DNA of 54,726 bases from Synergistales bacterium (GCA_021736445.1 JAIPGA010000006.1:1-54726); one strand, 5' to 3'. Counted from the stretch's first letter, positions 8,089-17,892 are shown. Program-made: numbers and translations. The notes: generated from the letters alone by a model not told the origin.

Positions 8089-9501
8089 TTACTCTTCCTG
8101 TTTCGGTTCCTCCGGCGGCTCGCTTCCGGGCATGGGGACACCGATACCGCGTTCCTCGGGCGTCCCGGGAACGATGGAATCCCAGAAGGCCGCACAGATC
8201 CCGGCGACGGCCATGGGCGTGCTCATGAGGGCCCAGACCACCTGTCCGGCGACACCGATACCGAAAAAGTAGGCCTTCTGTTCGGTCGCCCAGCCGGGCA
8301 ATCCGAGCGCCATGAGGAACGAAAACCCGACGATGAGGATATTCCGCTGACTGCCCATGTCGGCCCTGGTGAGCACCTGGATCCCCAGGGCGCCGATGGT
8401 GCCGAAGAGCGCTATGTAGGCACCGCCGATCACCGGGGTGGGTACCGTAGCGACCAGGGCGCCCAGCTTCCCCACCATGCTCATCATGATCAGCAGGACG
8501 GCACCGGTCCGCACCACCCAGCGGGAGGCCACACCTGTCAGTCCGATGAGACCGACATTCTCGGTGTAGGATGTGGTCCCCACGGCACCGAGGAAACCGG
8601 CCAGGGCACAGTTGGCGCCTTCAGCCCCAACCCCCCTGCTGATGGTCTGCGGGCTCGGGTCGTCGAGCCCCGCGGCATAGGAACAGGAGTGGTAGTCGCC
8701 GATGGACTCGATCATGGCGGCAAAGAATCCGGCAGCCAGCGCACCGACCGCCACAAAGCTGAACTTCGGGGGCCCCCAGTGCATCAACCCGGTGAACCGG
8801 AACCACTGGGCGTTCGCGATCTCCGTCATATCCACAAAGGCCGGATGGCCGGGCCCAAAGATCCCGGCGACACTGCCGATGTAGCAGACCAGGTAGGCGA
8901 TCACCACGGAAGAAAGCACCGAAAAGATATTGAAGTATCTGTTTTTGCTCATCAGCCCAAAGAAGAACACACAGACCACCACAAGCAGCGAGACCGGCCA
9001 GTACTGGGCGGCGTTGGACTTGACGGCCACATCGTAGAGGGAAAACCCGATGGCCATGATGGTCGGCCCGATGACGATCGGCGTGATCAGCTTGCGGATC
9101 AACCCCACGATCCGGCTGTATCCGATCACCGAAAGGAAGAGACCGCCCACAATCAGACCTCCCCCGACATACTGCATGATCACGCCGGGCCCCATGGCTT
9201 CGTAGATACCGATCACCGTCATGATAGGGGGGATAAAGCTGAAGCTCGACCCCTGCACGATCGGCAATCCCGACCCCAGCAACGGACTGGTCTGGATCAG
9301 TGTCGCGATCCCCATGGCCAGATAGACGCAGGAGATCAGGGCGGCGATCTGCGCCGTATTCATCCCCATCGCAGGCCCCAGTACCAGCGGAACCAGCGTG
9401 GTCGCCCCAAAGAGGGTCAACACATGCTGTGCTCCGGCGAGCAGCATGATCGGCAACGGCGGCCTGTCCAGCAGACCGTACACCACTGTCTTTCTCGACA
9501 T
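8089..9501 (-). CDS. NCS2 family nucleobase:cation symporter (uracil/xanthine permease type)
   Basis: 470 residues with about 12-14 membrane segments. It imports a purine or pyrimidine base with a cation. Family marks: QHVLTLFGATTLVPL near the N-terminus, the half-helix 'GSGLPIVQGSSFSFIPP', the substrate-site region 'AMIESIGDYHSCSYAAG', and 'VGTTSYTENVGLIGLTGVASR' with its conserved Glu/Asn. The Pro/Glu-rich C-terminus is soluble. The ATG at 9501 follows GGGAGG by eight bases; the adjacent GTG at 9504 is less likely. Its position next to the nucleoside importer suggests shared salvage duty. The exact base (uracil, xanthine or uric acid) cannot be told from sequence. Confidence 0.9.
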   Translation of the reverse strand: MSRKTVVYGLLDRPPLPIMLLAGAQHVLTLFGATTLVPLVLGPAMGMNTAQIAALISCVYLAMGIATLIQTSPLLGSGLPIVQGSSFSFIPPIMTVIGIYEAMGPGVIMQYVGGGLIVGGLFLSVIGYSRIVGLIRKLITPIVIGPTIMAIGFSLYDVAVKSNAAQYWPVSLLVVVCVFFFGLMSKNRYFNIFSVLSSVVIAYLVCYIGSVAGIFGPGHPAFVDMTEIANAQWFRFTGLMHWGPPKFSFVAVGALAAGFFAAMIESIGDYHSCSYAAGLDDPSPQTISRGVGAEGANCALAGFLGAVGTTSYTENVGLIGLTGVASRWVVRTGAVLLIMMSMVGKLGALVATVPTPVIGGAYIALFGTIGALGIQVLTRADMGSQRNILIVGFSFLMALGLPGWATEQKAYFFGIGVAGQVVWALMSTPMAVAGICAAFWDSIVPGTPEERGIGVPMPGSEPPEEPKQEE

Positions 9502-9546
9502 CACTGTAACCTCCCTCAGGATACTGCCTCTATCTTTTGCAGGGCA

Positions 9547-9563
9547 GTCCGAAAACCTCGGAC
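9547..9563 (-). other. Small hairpin in the NCS2 gene leader
   Basis: GTCCGA (9547-9552) and TCGGAC (9558-9563) form a perfect 6-bp stem in the 5' region of the NCS2 gene. A GATAAT box lies just upstream on the minus strand (about 9565-9570). I see no purine-riboswitch core. Its function is unknown. Confidence 0.3.
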
Positions 9564-9617
9564 ATTATCACAGAACCGGCACAGGATTTCCACCGCCGTT
9601 GTCTCAAAGCGTCCATT

Positions 9618-9646
9618 TTGACAGCAGGGCGCCGCACCCCTAGAAT
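9618..9646 (+). promoter_or_regulatory. Strong sigma-70 promoter of the ABC-F gene
   Basis: Consensus -35 TTGACA (9618-9623), a 17-bp spacer, then -10 TAGAAT (9641-9646). The predicted leader is only about 30 nt. It contains the perfect stem CTATGC/GCATAG (9649-9654, 9659-9664), directly followed by the AAAGGA ribosome site. Confidence 0.75.
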
Positions 9647-9682
9647 TCCTATGCAGCAGCATAGAAAGGACGTCGGTCATCG

Positions 9683-11671
9683 ATGATCAAACTCGAAGGG
9701 ATCAACCTGAGCTTTGGGGAGACCCAACTCTTCCGGAACCTCACCTGGCATATCCCGGATGGCGCCAAGATCGGCCTGGTAGGCCGCAACGGCGCAGGCA
9801 AAACCACGCTCTTCCGCCTGATGCTCGGCCAGGAGACCCCGGACAGCGGTACGGTCACCACCCCTGGCAAGGCGCGGCTGGGATTCCTTCCCCAGGAAAC
9901 GGTGGCTCTCGGCGAGGGCACGGTGCTCTCCTATCTCAAAGCCTACACAGGTATGGCGCAGCTGGAAGCGGAACTGGCCCGCCTCGAGGAGCGGATCACC
10001 GGGCTGAGCGCAAGGAAACAGCACGACAATGACCGGGAACTCCAGTCGCTCCTCCACCGCCACGACCAGGTCCTCCACCGGTTCCACCTCCTCGGCGGAT
10101 ACGGCTTTGAAGCCGAGATGAGCAGAACCCTGGCGGGCCTGGGGTTCCCCCCCGGTGCCGCCTCCAGGGCCTGCAGCGAATTCTCGGGGGGGTGGAAGAT
10201 GCGGATCTTCCTCAGCGCTCTGCTCCTCTCCAGACCTGATATCCTGCTTCTCGACGAACCGACCAACCACCTGGATACCGAGAGTATGGAATGGCTGGAA
10301 CAGTATCTCCAGGCCCATTCCGGGACGATCATCGCCATCTCCCACGACCATCGTTTCCTCGACCGTATCATGGGCGGCATCGCCGAGCTGGTATCGCAAC
10401 GGATCATGGTCTACCAGGGCAACTACAGCCAGTTCCTGCAGAAGCGGAACCAGTATATCGAACAGATCCGCAGGGAACAGGCCCAGCTCCAGGAGCGGAA
10501 ACAGCAGCTCGAACGCTTTATCGGCCGCTTTCGCTACACCGCCAGCCACGCCTCGCAGGTGCAGAGCAAGATCAAGCAGCTGGAGAAACTGGAGGCGCAG
10601 GAGCAGACGCTTCCCGAAGAACCGCAACGCGTCCGCTTCGCCTTCCCCGAATGCCCGCGCAGCGGCCTGCAGGTCGTCACAGCCAGGGATGTACGGAAAC
10701 AGTACGGGGAGAACACCGTCTTCGATGGTGTCTCCCTGGAGGTCCAGCGCGGGGAGCGGGTGGCGCTTGTGGGGGCGAACGGGGCCGGGAAATCGACGCT
10801 GTGCAGGATGCTCAGCATGCAGGAGCCGCCCACCCTTGGGGATGTGGCCTACGGCTACAATGTTCACCTCGGTTTCTTCTCCCAGGAGAGCCAGCACAAC
10901 CTGGACTACAGCCGCACCGTCTGGGAGGAGATCACCAACACGGGGTCGGAGATCAACGCCTGCAGGAAACGGGATCTCCTGGGCGGATTCCTCTTCCGCG
11001 ACGACGACATCCACAAACCGGTGCAACTCCTCTCGGGGGGAGAGAAATCCCGGCTGGCCCTGCTCAAACTCCTCCTCCAGCCGCTGAATCTGCTGATCCT
11101 CGATGAACCGACCAACCACCTGGATATGACCACCAAGGACCTCTTCCAGGACGCGCTGCTCTCCTTTGGGGGCACGGTGATCATCGTCTCCCACGACAGG
11201 TACTTCCTCGACCAGCTGATCACGCGGGTCCTGGAGGTCCGTGGGGGAGGACTTCACGAATACCTCGGCAACTACAGCTATTTCATCGAGAAACGGGCGG
11301 AACAACGCGAACGGCAGGGGGATACCGCCTCCCAATCCAGCGACACCGCCACCAAAACGCCGACGCCGGAACAGCCCCGCTCCCGGAAGGAAGCACGGCG
11401 GAAGGAATCGGAGGAACGCAAACAGAAAGGTCGGGAACGGAGAGAGGTCACCGACCAGCTTGAACCGCTGGAAGAACAGATCGAGGAGCTGGAACGGGAA
11501 AAGAGCGAGGTGGAAGAAAGGCTCTGCGACCCCCAAACGCTCCAGAACGCTCAGGAGGTACAGTCGCTGATGCGGCGCCTCAACGACATCAATGGAACCC
11601 TCGACACACTCTTTCCGCAGTGGGAGAGATTGATGGAACAGCTCCACGCCGCCGAAGAGGCCACAGGCTGA
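9683..11671 (+). CDS. ABC-F family ATP-binding protein
   Basis: 662 residues, two ABC domains and no membrane segments, so a cytoplasmic ABC-F protein acting on the ribosome rather than a transporter. Domain 1: Walker A GRNGAGKTT (about 34-42), signature EFSGGWKMR, Walker B LLLDEPTNHLD. The interdomain linker (about 240-320) is a charged helical hairpin. Domain 2: GANGAGKST, LLSGGEKSR, LILDEPTNHLD. A C-terminal Lys/Glu coiled coil (about 555-655) follows, as in Uup/YdiF-like members. Both catalytic Glu (EPTNHLD) are present. The short linker and C-terminal coil favour a housekeeping translation factor over an antibiotic-resistance type, but this is inference. Confidence 0.9.
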   Translation: MIKLEGINLSFGETQLFRNLTWHIPDGAKIGLVGRNGAGKTTLFRLMLGQETPDSGTVTTPGKARLGFLPQETVALGEGTVLSYLKAYTGMAQLEAELARLEERITGLSARKQHDNDRELQSLLHRHDQVLHRFHLLGGYGFEAEMSRTLAGLGFPPGAASRACSEFSGGWKMRIFLSALLLSRPDILLLDEPTNHLDTESMEWLEQYLQAHSGTIIAISHDHRFLDRIMGGIAELVSQRIMVYQGNYSQFLQKRNQYIEQIRREQAQLQERKQQLERFIGRFRYTASHASQVQSKIKQLEKLEAQEQTLPEEPQRVRFAFPECPRSGLQVVTARDVRKQYGENTVFDGVSLEVQRGERVALVGANGAGKSTLCRMLSMQEPPTLGDVAYGYNVHLGFFSQESQHNLDYSRTVWEEITNTGSEINACRKRDLLGGFLFRDDDIHKPVQLLSGGEKSRLALLKLLLQPLNLLILDEPTNHLDMTTKDLFQDALLSFGGTVIIVSHDRYFLDQLITRVLEVRGGGLHEYLGNYSYFIEKRAEQRERQGDTASQSSDTATKTPTPEQPRSRKEARRKESEERKQKGRERREVTDQLEPLEEQIEELEREKSEVEERLCDPQTLQNAQEVQSLMRRLNDINGTLDTLFPQWERLMEQLHAAEEATG

Positions 11672-11718
11672 CCCCCAGGGGACACGGCAACCCCACCGGG
11701 CATGCGGCCCGGCGCAAC

Positions 11719-11755
11719 ACGTCCCGCACCAGGCGAAAGGCCTGACACGGGACGT
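11719..11755 (-). terminator. Hairpin just 3' of the RNase P RNA
   Basis: ACGTCCCG (11719-11726) pairs with CGGGACGT (11748-11755), with a further inner CAGGC/GCCTG pair. It begins at the end of the predicted rnpB P1 helix. There is no strong T-run; it may terminate or protect the RNA precursor. Confidence 0.5.
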
Positions 11756-11756
11756 C

Positions 11757-12128
11757 GGTGAGCACTCCGTAAGCCGGGTTCTGTATCAAAGACCACCATT
11801 TATCTCGGAGAGGGCTCGCGCCCTCCCTCCAGCGACCGTACCCGGGGGTCAGCGGGCCGCCTCGTCCCCCCCTATTCGGTCTTGCTCCAGACGGGGTTTA
11901 CCTAGCCCGCCGGTCGCCCGGCGGCTGGTGAGCTCTTACCTCACCGTTTCACCCTTACCCGGCACTTGGAAGAAACCAAAGCAGCATAGAACCTACAGCA
12001 GGGTACCGGGCGGTATATTTCTGTGGCACAGCCTGGGGTTCGCACCCACTGGACGTTATCCAGCGTCTTGCCCTGCGGAGCCCGGACTTTCCTCCGGTTT
12101 GCACCGGCGGTGGTCTGAAGTACTCACC
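11757..12128 (-). ncRNA. rnpB: RNase P RNA (bacterial class A)
   Basis: The minus strand carries the universal elements: near the 5' end GAGGAAAGTCCGGGCTCC, and near the 3' end ACAGAACCCGGCTTAC. The termini GGTGAGTACTTC (12128-12117) and GGAGTGCTCACC (11768-11757) pair to form P1, which fixes the length near 372 nt. It is the catalytic RNA that matures tRNA 5' ends. The RNA lies between the convergent ABC-F gene and divergent cheR. The protein partner rnpA is not in the window. The ends are predicted from P1 pairing and may shift by a few bases. Confidence 0.93.
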
Positions 12129-12136
12129 AGGGAGAT

Positions 12137-12165
12137 ACTATACCAGGGATCCGCAAAAATGGAAG
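12137..12165 (-). promoter_or_regulatory. Predicted rnpB promoter
   Basis: On the minus strand, -10 TATAGT (12142-12137) lies seven to nine bases before the predicted 5' end of rnpB. The -35 region with 17-bp spacing is CTTCCA (12165-12160), a weak match. Confidence 0.45.
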
Positions 12166-12275
12166 CACGTCGGCGTTCCGTGTACAATAGCAGGCTACAG
12201 AGCATCGATTGTTCGTTCCTCGCCACAGGCACCATCGCTTTGCCGACACCAGTCCAAGAAACGGAGAGGGATACC

Positions 12276-13082
12276 ATGAGCGAACGCGTTTATCCAGCCC
12301 CGCCCGAATACGAAGAATTCAAAAAGCAGATCCGGAATCTCACCGGCATCGACCTGAACTCCTACAAATACCAGATCCATCGCCGGGTCCACATGTTGAT
12401 GCAGCGCTGGCGTATCGACGACTACACGGCCTTCTTCCGCCTCCTCAAAGACAACGAGGACAGGTTGCGGGAGTTCCTGGACTACCTGACCATCAACGTA
12501 TCCGAGTTCTTCCGGAACCCCCCACGCTGGTGGGAGATCAGAGACAGTCTCATCCCGAACCTCATGGAACTGCGGAAATCGAAGAAGCTTGCCCTGTGGA
12601 GCGCCGGCGCCGCCACGGGTGAAGAGCCCTACTCGCTGGGCATCCTTTCTGCTGAGATAGGGCTCAAGGTCCCGCCCAAGGTGCAGGCCATGGACATCGA
12701 TGCGGGAGCCCTGGCCAAGGCGAAAAAGGGCCACTATCTCAAGCGGCAGCTCGCCAACGTGCCTCAGGAATGGCTGCAGCGGCATCTGGAGCCTGTAGAA
12801 GAGAATATCTACACCGTCAAACAGCATATCAAAGACAGGGTCAATTTCGTCCGGGGCAACCTCATCGACGATGCCTTCTCGGAGGAGCACTTCGATATGA
12901 TCCTCTGTCGGAACGTGGTGATCTACTTTTCCCCGGAGACCAAGTCGCTTCTGTACAGAAAGTTCTTCAACGCGCTGAAACCCGGCGGCTACCTCGTTGT
13001 GGGTTCCACGGAGCAGATCTTCGAATACCGAAAGATCGGTTTCGCTTCGGCCGGACCCTTTCTCTATCAGCGGCCGCGGTAG
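12276..13082 (+). CDS. cheR: CheR-type protein-glutamate O-methyltransferase
   Basis: 268 residues. CheR uses S-adenosylmethionine to methylate glutamates of chemoreceptors. The N-terminal helical CheR_N domain (about 1-75) includes HRRVHMLMQRW. The SAM-binding core has ALWSAGAATGEEPYSLGI (about 109-126), where the usual Cys-Ser is Ala-Ala, and DMILCRNVVIYF near residue 205, the family motif IV region. The ATG at 12276 has GGAGAGGG five bases upstream. No other chemotaxis genes are near, so it is an orphan copy. Its 3' end overlaps the convergent carbonic-anhydrase-like gene by 16 bases. Confidence 0.88.
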   Translation: MSERVYPAPPEYEEFKKQIRNLTGIDLNSYKYQIHRRVHMLMQRWRIDDYTAFFRLLKDNEDRLREFLDYLTINVSEFFRNPPRWWEIRDSLIPNLMELRKSKKLALWSAGAATGEEPYSLGILSAEIGLKVPPKVQAMDIDAGALAKAKKGHYLKRQLANVPQEWLQRHLEPVEENIYTVKQHIKDRVNFVRGNLIDDAFSEEHFDMILCRNVVIYFSPETKSLLYRKFFNALKPGGYLVVGSTEQIFEYRKIGFASAGPFLYQRPR

Positions 13083-13588
13083 GCCTTTGCCAAACGGACA
13101 TACTCCCCCGCCTGGCGGAGCAGCCGCTCCGCCTCCTCTTCACTGACCTGACGGACCACCTTCGCCGGCACCCCCATGACGAGACTGCAGGGGGGTATCG
13201 CCATGCCTTCCGGGACCAGCGCACCGGCGGCGACCACGGAGTGCGATCCCACCACCACTCCATCCAGGACCGTGGCCCCCATCCCGACCAGCGTCCCGTC
13301 CCCAACGGTACAGCCGTGGACCGTGGCGCCGTGGCCCACGGTCACGTCGCTTCCGATCAGGGCCGGGAGCTCCCGGGTGACGTGGACCGTACTGTTGTCC
13401 TGTATGTTGGAACGCTCTCCCACCTCGATCCGCTTGATATCCCCCCGGAGCACCGTATGGAACCACACACTGGCGTCCGTGCCGAGCGAAACCTCCCCGA
13501 TAAGGACAGCGGAGGGCGCTATCCACGCTGCCTCCGCTGTCCGGGGAGTGTTGCCGTCGAAGGGGATGGAAAGATAGGGAACACCCAT
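13067..13588 (-). CDS. Gamma-carbonic-anhydrase-like hexapeptide-repeat protein
   Basis: 173 residues with left-handed beta-helix hexapeptide repeats through about residues 25-145, then a C-terminal helix. The gamma-CA metal ligands are all present: His69, His86 and His91, together with Arg48/Asp50 (RGD) and Gln63. So it could bind zinc or iron and hydrate CO2; many YrdA/PaaY-like relatives have low or no measured activity. ATG 13588 is preceded by GGGAG. It follows the V-ATPase subunit D gene by 57 bases and may be the last gene of that transcript. Confidence 0.82.
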   Translation of the reverse strand: MGVPYLSIPFDGNTPRTAEAAWIAPSAVLIGEVSLGTDASVWFHTVLRGDIKRIEVGERSNIQDNSTVHVTRELPALIGSDVTVGHGATVHGCTVGDGTLVGMGATVLDGVVVGSHSVVAAGALVPEGMAIPPCSLVMGVPAKVVRQVSEEEAERLLRQAGEYVRLAKAYRGR

Positions 13589-13645
13589 CGGATCACTCCC
13601 ATCTGTCGTTCTGCCGGCGCAGTCTCGTGCTGCAGGGCCTTCCGG

Positions 13646-14272
13646 CTAGTGGGCCCTGATGATCTCCTTGATCACCATGAGCCGACTCAGGGTGGCGCGC
13701 TCCTGTTCGTCCAGCTTCATGGTGATGTAGTGGATGGTCTCCTCAAAGGAAGGGATCAGAACATGCTCCAGGGCGTTGACACGCCGCCGGGTGCGCTCGA
13801 TCTCGGTAGCCATCAGATTGAGCGCCTTCTCCTCCGAAGCCAGTTTGAGCAGTTCGGGCAACAGCCTGGAGAAATGCTCCAGGGCCACATCGAGGCTTCC
13901 GCCGGTGGTGGCGAATCCGTAGTTGCGGACACTGCCCTCCTGGACAATGTCGTATTCCGGCACCTCCACGCTCATGACGTTCTTGAAGCGTACATTGAGA
14001 CTGCTCTGGATGCCGGGAATCATCAACGCCTGTTCGAGAACGGCGGGCACCGTCTGGGCCCGGGCGAGGAGGAAGTTCTTCCGGCAGGTCATGAGATGCT
14101 CCTCCACCTCTTCCCGGAGCTGCCGCAGTGTTTTGGCCCGCTGCAGGAACTCTTTAATGAGGGCGTCCTGTTTGTCCTTGAGGAGCTTGTGACCCCGTTT
14201 GGCAACGATGAGGCGCTTCTTCAGCCGAGAAAGCTCCATCCTGTTGGGATTCACATTCTGTCGTTTGGCCAT
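13646..14272 (-). CDS. ntpD: V-type ATPase subunit D
   Basis: 208 residues forming the long coiled-coil central rotor shaft that turns inside the A3B3 head. The N-terminal stretch NVNPNRMELSRLKKRLIVAKRG is typical in composition for bacterial NtpD, and the C-terminus (ETIHYITMKLDEQER) forms the second antiparallel helix. The ATG at 14272 has GGGAGG seven bases upstream. It is the last ATPase gene of the operon, 19 bases after subunit B. Confidence 0.93.
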   Translation of the reverse strand: MAKRQNVNPNRMELSRLKKRLIVAKRGHKLLKDKQDALIKEFLQRAKTLRQLREEVEEHLMTCRKNFLLARAQTVPAVLEQALMIPGIQSSLNVRFKNVMSVEVPEYDIVQEGSVRNYGFATTGGSLDVALEHFSRLLPELLKLASEEKALNLMATEIERTRRRVNALEHVLIPSFEETIHYITMKLDEQERATLSRLMVIKEIIRAH

Positions 14273-14291
14273 GGCCACGCCTCCCTACACG

Positions 14292-15722
14292 CTAGTGCTG
14301 CTCCGCTTTCTCGGTCGACTCTTCATTCTGCTCTTCCAGTCCCTCCAGCCGCGGTTTCAGATACTTCTCGATGTAGGCGTCGCGGACACGCTTGAGCTCC
14401 CTGGTGGGTATCCGGGTGAGGAGACACCACCCCTGCTCGAGGGTCTGTTCGATGGTGCGCTCTTCGTACTCGCCCTGGCGGATGTACTGTTCCTCGAAGT
14501 CGTCGGCGAAATCGGCAAAGGCCTTGTCCTCCGTGGAGAGCGCCCCCTCGCCGAGGATCACCGCAAGCTCCTTGGCCTCCTTGCCCCTCGCGTAGGCGGC
14601 GAAGAGCTGATTCATCAGGTCGGCGTGGTCTTCCCTTGTTTTGCCCTTGCCGATCCCCTTGTCCTTCAGACGGGAGAGGGAAGGCATGACATCCACCGGC
14701 GGATAGATCCCCTTGCGGTGGAGCGCCCTGCTCAGGATGATCTGTCCCTCGGTGATGTAGCCGGTGAGGTCGGGAATGGGATGTGTCTTGTCGTCTTCAG
14801 GCATGGTCAGGATGGGGAACTGGGTGATCGAGCCCTTGCGCCCCTTGATCCGTCCGGCGCGTTCGTACATGGTGGCCAGGTCCGTGTAGAGATAGCCCGG
14901 GTAGCCGCGGCGTCCGGGGACCTCCTTGCGGGCCGCCGAGATCTCCCGCAGCGCTTCGCAGTAGTTGGTCATGTCCGTCATGATAACCAGGACGTGCATG
15001 TCCTGCTCGAAGGCCAGGTATTCGGCACAGGTAAGGCCCAGCCGGGGTGTGGTGATCCGTTCGATCGCCGGATCATCGGCCAGGTTGACATACATGACCG
15101 CCCGCTCAAGGGCACCGGTCTTCCGGAAATCCTCCATGAAGAAGGAGGCCTCCTCGAAGGTGATCCCCATGGCGACAAAGACCACGGCAAAGGCCTCGTG
15201 ACCGCTGATGACCGTGGCCTGCCGCGCCACCTGGGCGGCGATCCGGTTGTGGGGCATGCCGCTCCCCGAGAAGATCGGCAGCTTCTGTCCCCGGACAATG
15301 GGGTTCATCCCGTCGATGGCCGAGACCCCGGTCTGGATGAATTCCGAAGGGTAGTCCCTGGAAAAGGGATTGATGGGGTACCCGTTGATATCGATCTTCT
15401 TGTTGGCGACAATCTGTTCGCCCCCGTCGATGGGCTCGCCGCGTCCATTGAAGATACGCCCCAGCATCCCCTCGCTCACCGGCAGGGTCAGCACCTTGCC
15501 GAGAAAGCGCACCCTGGTGGTGTCCAGGTCGATACCGGAGGTTCCCTCGAAGACCTGCACCATGGCGCTGTCCGTGGAGATCTCCAGCACCCTGCCGTTG
15601 CGGCGCTCCCCGTTACTGAGCTGGATCTCCACCAGTTCATCGTACCGGACATCCTCCACCCTCTCCACCATCAGCAACGGTCCGGAGAGATCGGATATGG
15701 TTCGGTATTCCTTAGGCAACAT
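14292..15722 (-). CDS. ntpB: V-type ATPase subunit B
   Basis: 476 residues, the non-catalytic nucleotide-proximal subunit of the A3B3 head. It contains [21 protein letters not shown] in place of a true P-loop, and [19 protein letters not shown] and the [18 protein letters not shown] segment typical of subunit B. The C-terminus is Glu-rich. The start is the ATG at 15722, with AGGTGG eight bases upstream; it overlaps the end of subunit A by 11 bases. A longer in-frame opening to 15890 encodes unrelated sequence antisense-free within subunit A and is rejected. Confidence 0.94.
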   Translation of the reverse strand: MLPKEYRTISDLSGPLLMVERVEDVRYDELVEIQLSNGERRNGRVLEISTDSAMVQVFEGTSGIDLDTTRVRFLGKVLTLPVSEGMLGRIFNGRGEPIDGGEQIVANKKIDINGYPINPFSRDYPSEFIQTGVSAIDGMNPIVRGQKLPIFSGSGMPHNRIAAQVARQATVISGHEAFAVVFVAMGITFEEASFFMEDFRKTGALERAVMYVNLADDPAIERITTPRLGLTCAEYLAFEQDMHVLVIMTDMTNYCEALREISAARKEVPGRRGYPGYLYTDLATMYERAGRIKGRKGSITQFPILTMPEDDKTHPIPDLTGYITEGQIILSRALHRKGIYPPVDVMPSLSRLKDKGIGKGKTREDHADLMNQLFAAYARGKEAKELAVILGEGALSTEDKAFADFADDFEEQYIRQGEYEERTIEQTLEQGWCLLTRIPTRELKRVRDAYIEKYLKPRLEGLEEQNEESTEKAEQH

Positions 15723-17511
15723 CAGATTCACCACCTGTCGGCAGGATCTCCTGGATCGCCTGCACAATCTCGTCTTCCAGCGCCCGTATCGTATCGAGGT
15801 CGGATTCTTCCTGATAGCGCATACGGGCGATCTTCTCCCGCACGGGCAGTGAAAACAGGGAATCCATGGGCGTACCCCGATTGAGCGCATCGAGGCCTTC
15901 CCTGTGGAACTCCAGGATGTTTTTCAGCATCAGGAACTGCTTTTCCATGGATGCATAGGTGTCGATCTCGTGGAAGGCGTTCTGGTGGAGAAAGTCCTCG
16001 CGCAGGGACTTCGCCGTTTCCAGCACCATCCGCTCCTTTCTGGAGAGAGCGTCCACACCGACAAGGCGCACGATCTCAAGCAACCGGTCTTCCTCCTCGA
16101 GAAGCGACATGGCCTCGGTGCGCAGGGCGCTCCACTCGTCGTCGTACTGTCGGTCCCAATACTGCCCCAACCGATCGTCGTAGAGTGAATAGCTGTTCAG
16201 CCAGTTGATGGCCGGGAAGTGCCGCTGATAGGCGAGATTCGCATCGAGCCCCCAGAACACCTTGGTGACACGCAGCGTATTCTGGGTGACCGGCTCGGAG
16301 AGGTCGCCCCCCGGCGGCGAGACGGCGCCGATCACCGAGACGGCGCCCTCCTGTTCCTGTCTGCCCTTGCAGATCGCCCTGCCGGCGCGTTCGTAGAAGG
16401 AGGCAAGCCGGGTACCGAGATAGGCGGGATAGCCCTCTTCTCCGGGCATCTCCTCGAGACGTCCGGAGATCTCCCGCAGCGCTTCGGCCCAGCGGCTCGT
16501 CGAATCGGCCATGAGCGCCACGGAGTACCCCATGTCGCGGAAGTATTCGGCAATGGTGATCCCCGTGTAGATGCTGGCCTCGCGGGCCGCCACCGGCATG
16601 TTCGAGGTGTTGGCGATCAGCACGGTCCGTTTCATCAGAGGGTGGCCGGTCCGCGGGTCTTCCAGCTCGGGGAATTCCAGCAGCACGTCGGTCATCTCGT
16701 TGCCGCGTTCCCCGCAGCCTACGTAGACCACGATCTCCGCATCGGCCCATTTGGCCAGCTGGTGCTGGATCACCGTTTTCCCCGAACCGAAGGGACCGGG
16801 GACACAGGCGGTGCCCCCCCGGGCGATGGGGAAGAAGGTGTCCACCACACGCTGTCCCGTGTTGAGCGGCACCTCCGGCGCAAGCCTCTGGCTCACCGGC
16901 CGGGGGAACCGCACCGGCCAGCGCTGCAGCATCCTGACCTCGTGTTTTCCGCCGTTGTCATCCTCGATGACGACCACCACGTCCTCGACGGTGAAACTGC
17001 CCTTCTCGATCTTCTTGACCGTTCCGGAGACCCCTCCGGGAACCAGCACACGATGCTCCACCAGAACGGTTTCCTGTACCACGCCCAGGACATCGCCGGG
17101 GTTGACGGTACTCCCCTGTTCCACCTGGGGCTCGAAGGCCCACTCCTGATTTCGGTTGATTGCGGGGACCGAGATCCCCCTGGAGATAAAGGGGCTCTCC
17201 GCCTCCTCCTCGATCAACCGAAGGGGCCGCTGGATACCGTCATAGAACTGCTCGATAAGGCCGGGACCGAGTTCCACACTCAGCGGTTCCCCGGTACTCA
17301 CCACCTTCTCGCCGGGCATGATGCCCGAGGTTTCTTCGTAGACCTGGATCGAAGCCTCGCCGGATTTCAGTTCGATGATCTCGCCGACAAGCCCAATCTC
17401 ACCGACGCGCACCACGTCGAACATGCCAGCCTGTTGCATGCCCTCCGCTATGACCAACGGCCCCGATATCTTCTTGATACTGCCTTGTATTGTTTTTTGC
17501 TGGGCCACCAA
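15712..17511 (-). CDS. ntpA: V-type ATPase subunit A (catalytic)
   Basis: 599 residues, the ATP-hydrolysing or synthesising subunit. The N-terminal beta-barrel is followed by the bulge domain peculiar to V/A-type subunit A (about 110-200). The P-loop GPFGSGKTV is at 239-247. [13 protein letters not shown] carries the catalytic Glu (about residue 268), and [22 protein letters not shown] follows. The start is TTG 17511 or GTG 17508, both after GGAGG. It lies downstream of subunit F by 42 bases and overlaps subunit B. Confidence 0.95.
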   Translation of the reverse strand: MVAQQKTIQGSIKKISGPLVIAEGMQQAGMFDVVRVGEIGLVGEIIELKSGEASIQVYEETSGIMPGEKVVSTGEPLSVELGPGLIEQFYDGIQRPLRLIEEEAESPFISRGISVPAINRNQEWAFEPQVEQGSTVNPGDVLGVVQETVLVEHRVLVPGGVSGTVKKIEKGSFTVEDVVVVIEDDNGGKHEVRMLQRWPVRFPRPVSQRLAPEVPLNTGQRVVDTFFPIARGGTACVPGPFGSGKTVIQHQLAKWADAEIVVYVGCGERGNEMTDVLLEFPELEDPRTGHPLMKRTVLIANTSNMPVAAREASIYTGITIAEYFRDMGYSVALMADSTSRWAEALREISGRLEEMPGEEGYPAYLGTRLASFYERAGRAICKGRQEQEGAVSVIGAVSPPGGDLSEPVTQNTLRVTKVFWGLDANLAYQRHFPAINWLNSYSLYDDRLGQYWDRQYDDEWSALRTEAMSLLEEEDRLLEIVRLVGVDALSRKERMVLETAKSLREDFLHQNAFHEIDTYASMEKQFLMLKNILEFHREGLDALNRGTPMDSLFSLPVREKIARMRYQEESDLDTIRALEDEIVQAIQEILPTGGESDVA

Positions 17512-17553
17512 GTATCGCCTCCAGAATATCCTGCCAGATACGCAAGCGGTGTC

Positions 17554-17892
17554 TTAGGAACCACTCGCAAAGATGTCCATGCCAACAGCCTTCTCGACAC
17601 TCGTCCGAATCATCTCCGATCCGATTCCCGTGGCGCTCTTCTGGTTCGGGAGCGGGATGATACTCACCGGATAGGTTTGGTTCAGCTCGTTCACCTCTTC
17701 GCGGAGTTCGATAAACCAGTTCTCGTCGAGAAAGATCACCGCACACTCCGCTGCGAGCCTGCGCAGGCTTTCCAGTGCTTCCCCCTCATCAAGGACATGG
17801 GGTTCGACACCGACAGCCTGGAAGGGAAGGACGCTGTCCCTGTCCCCCGCCGCCACCATCCGGGCCTTCCGATTATTCCGTTCAGGAGACAT
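17554..17892 (-). CDS. ntpG: V-type ATPase subunit F
   Basis: 112 residues, matching the small rotor subunit F (NtpG in Enterococcus hirae naming) that caps the central shaft with subunit D. The Rossmann-like N-terminal part contains VAAGDRDSVLPFQAVGVEPH, and AVIFLDENWF and 'VSIIPLPNQKSATGIGSEMI' are typical of the family. Its ATG overlaps the end of subunit C by 11 bases, which is consistent with translational coupling. Confidence 0.9.
   Translation of the reverse strand: MSPERNNRKARMVAAGDRDSVLPFQAVGVEPHVLDEGEALESLRRLAAECAVIFLDENWFIELREEVNELNQTYPVSIIPLPNQKSATGIGSEMIRTSVEKAVGMDIFASGS

Noticed and set aside
9505-9600. Purine riboswitch upstream of the NCS2 permease
   Set aside because: The conserved purine-riboswitch core and its P1 arms are not present; only a small unrelated stem is seen.
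12770-14395. 541-residue plus-strand frame
   Set aside because: Runs through the end of cheR and antisense to the hexapeptide-repeat and subunit D genes without any recognisable domain.
15723-15890. Extended N-terminus for V-ATPase subunit B
   Set aside because: The extra codons lie inside subunit A and do not look like subunit B; the ATG at 15722 has a good ribosome site.
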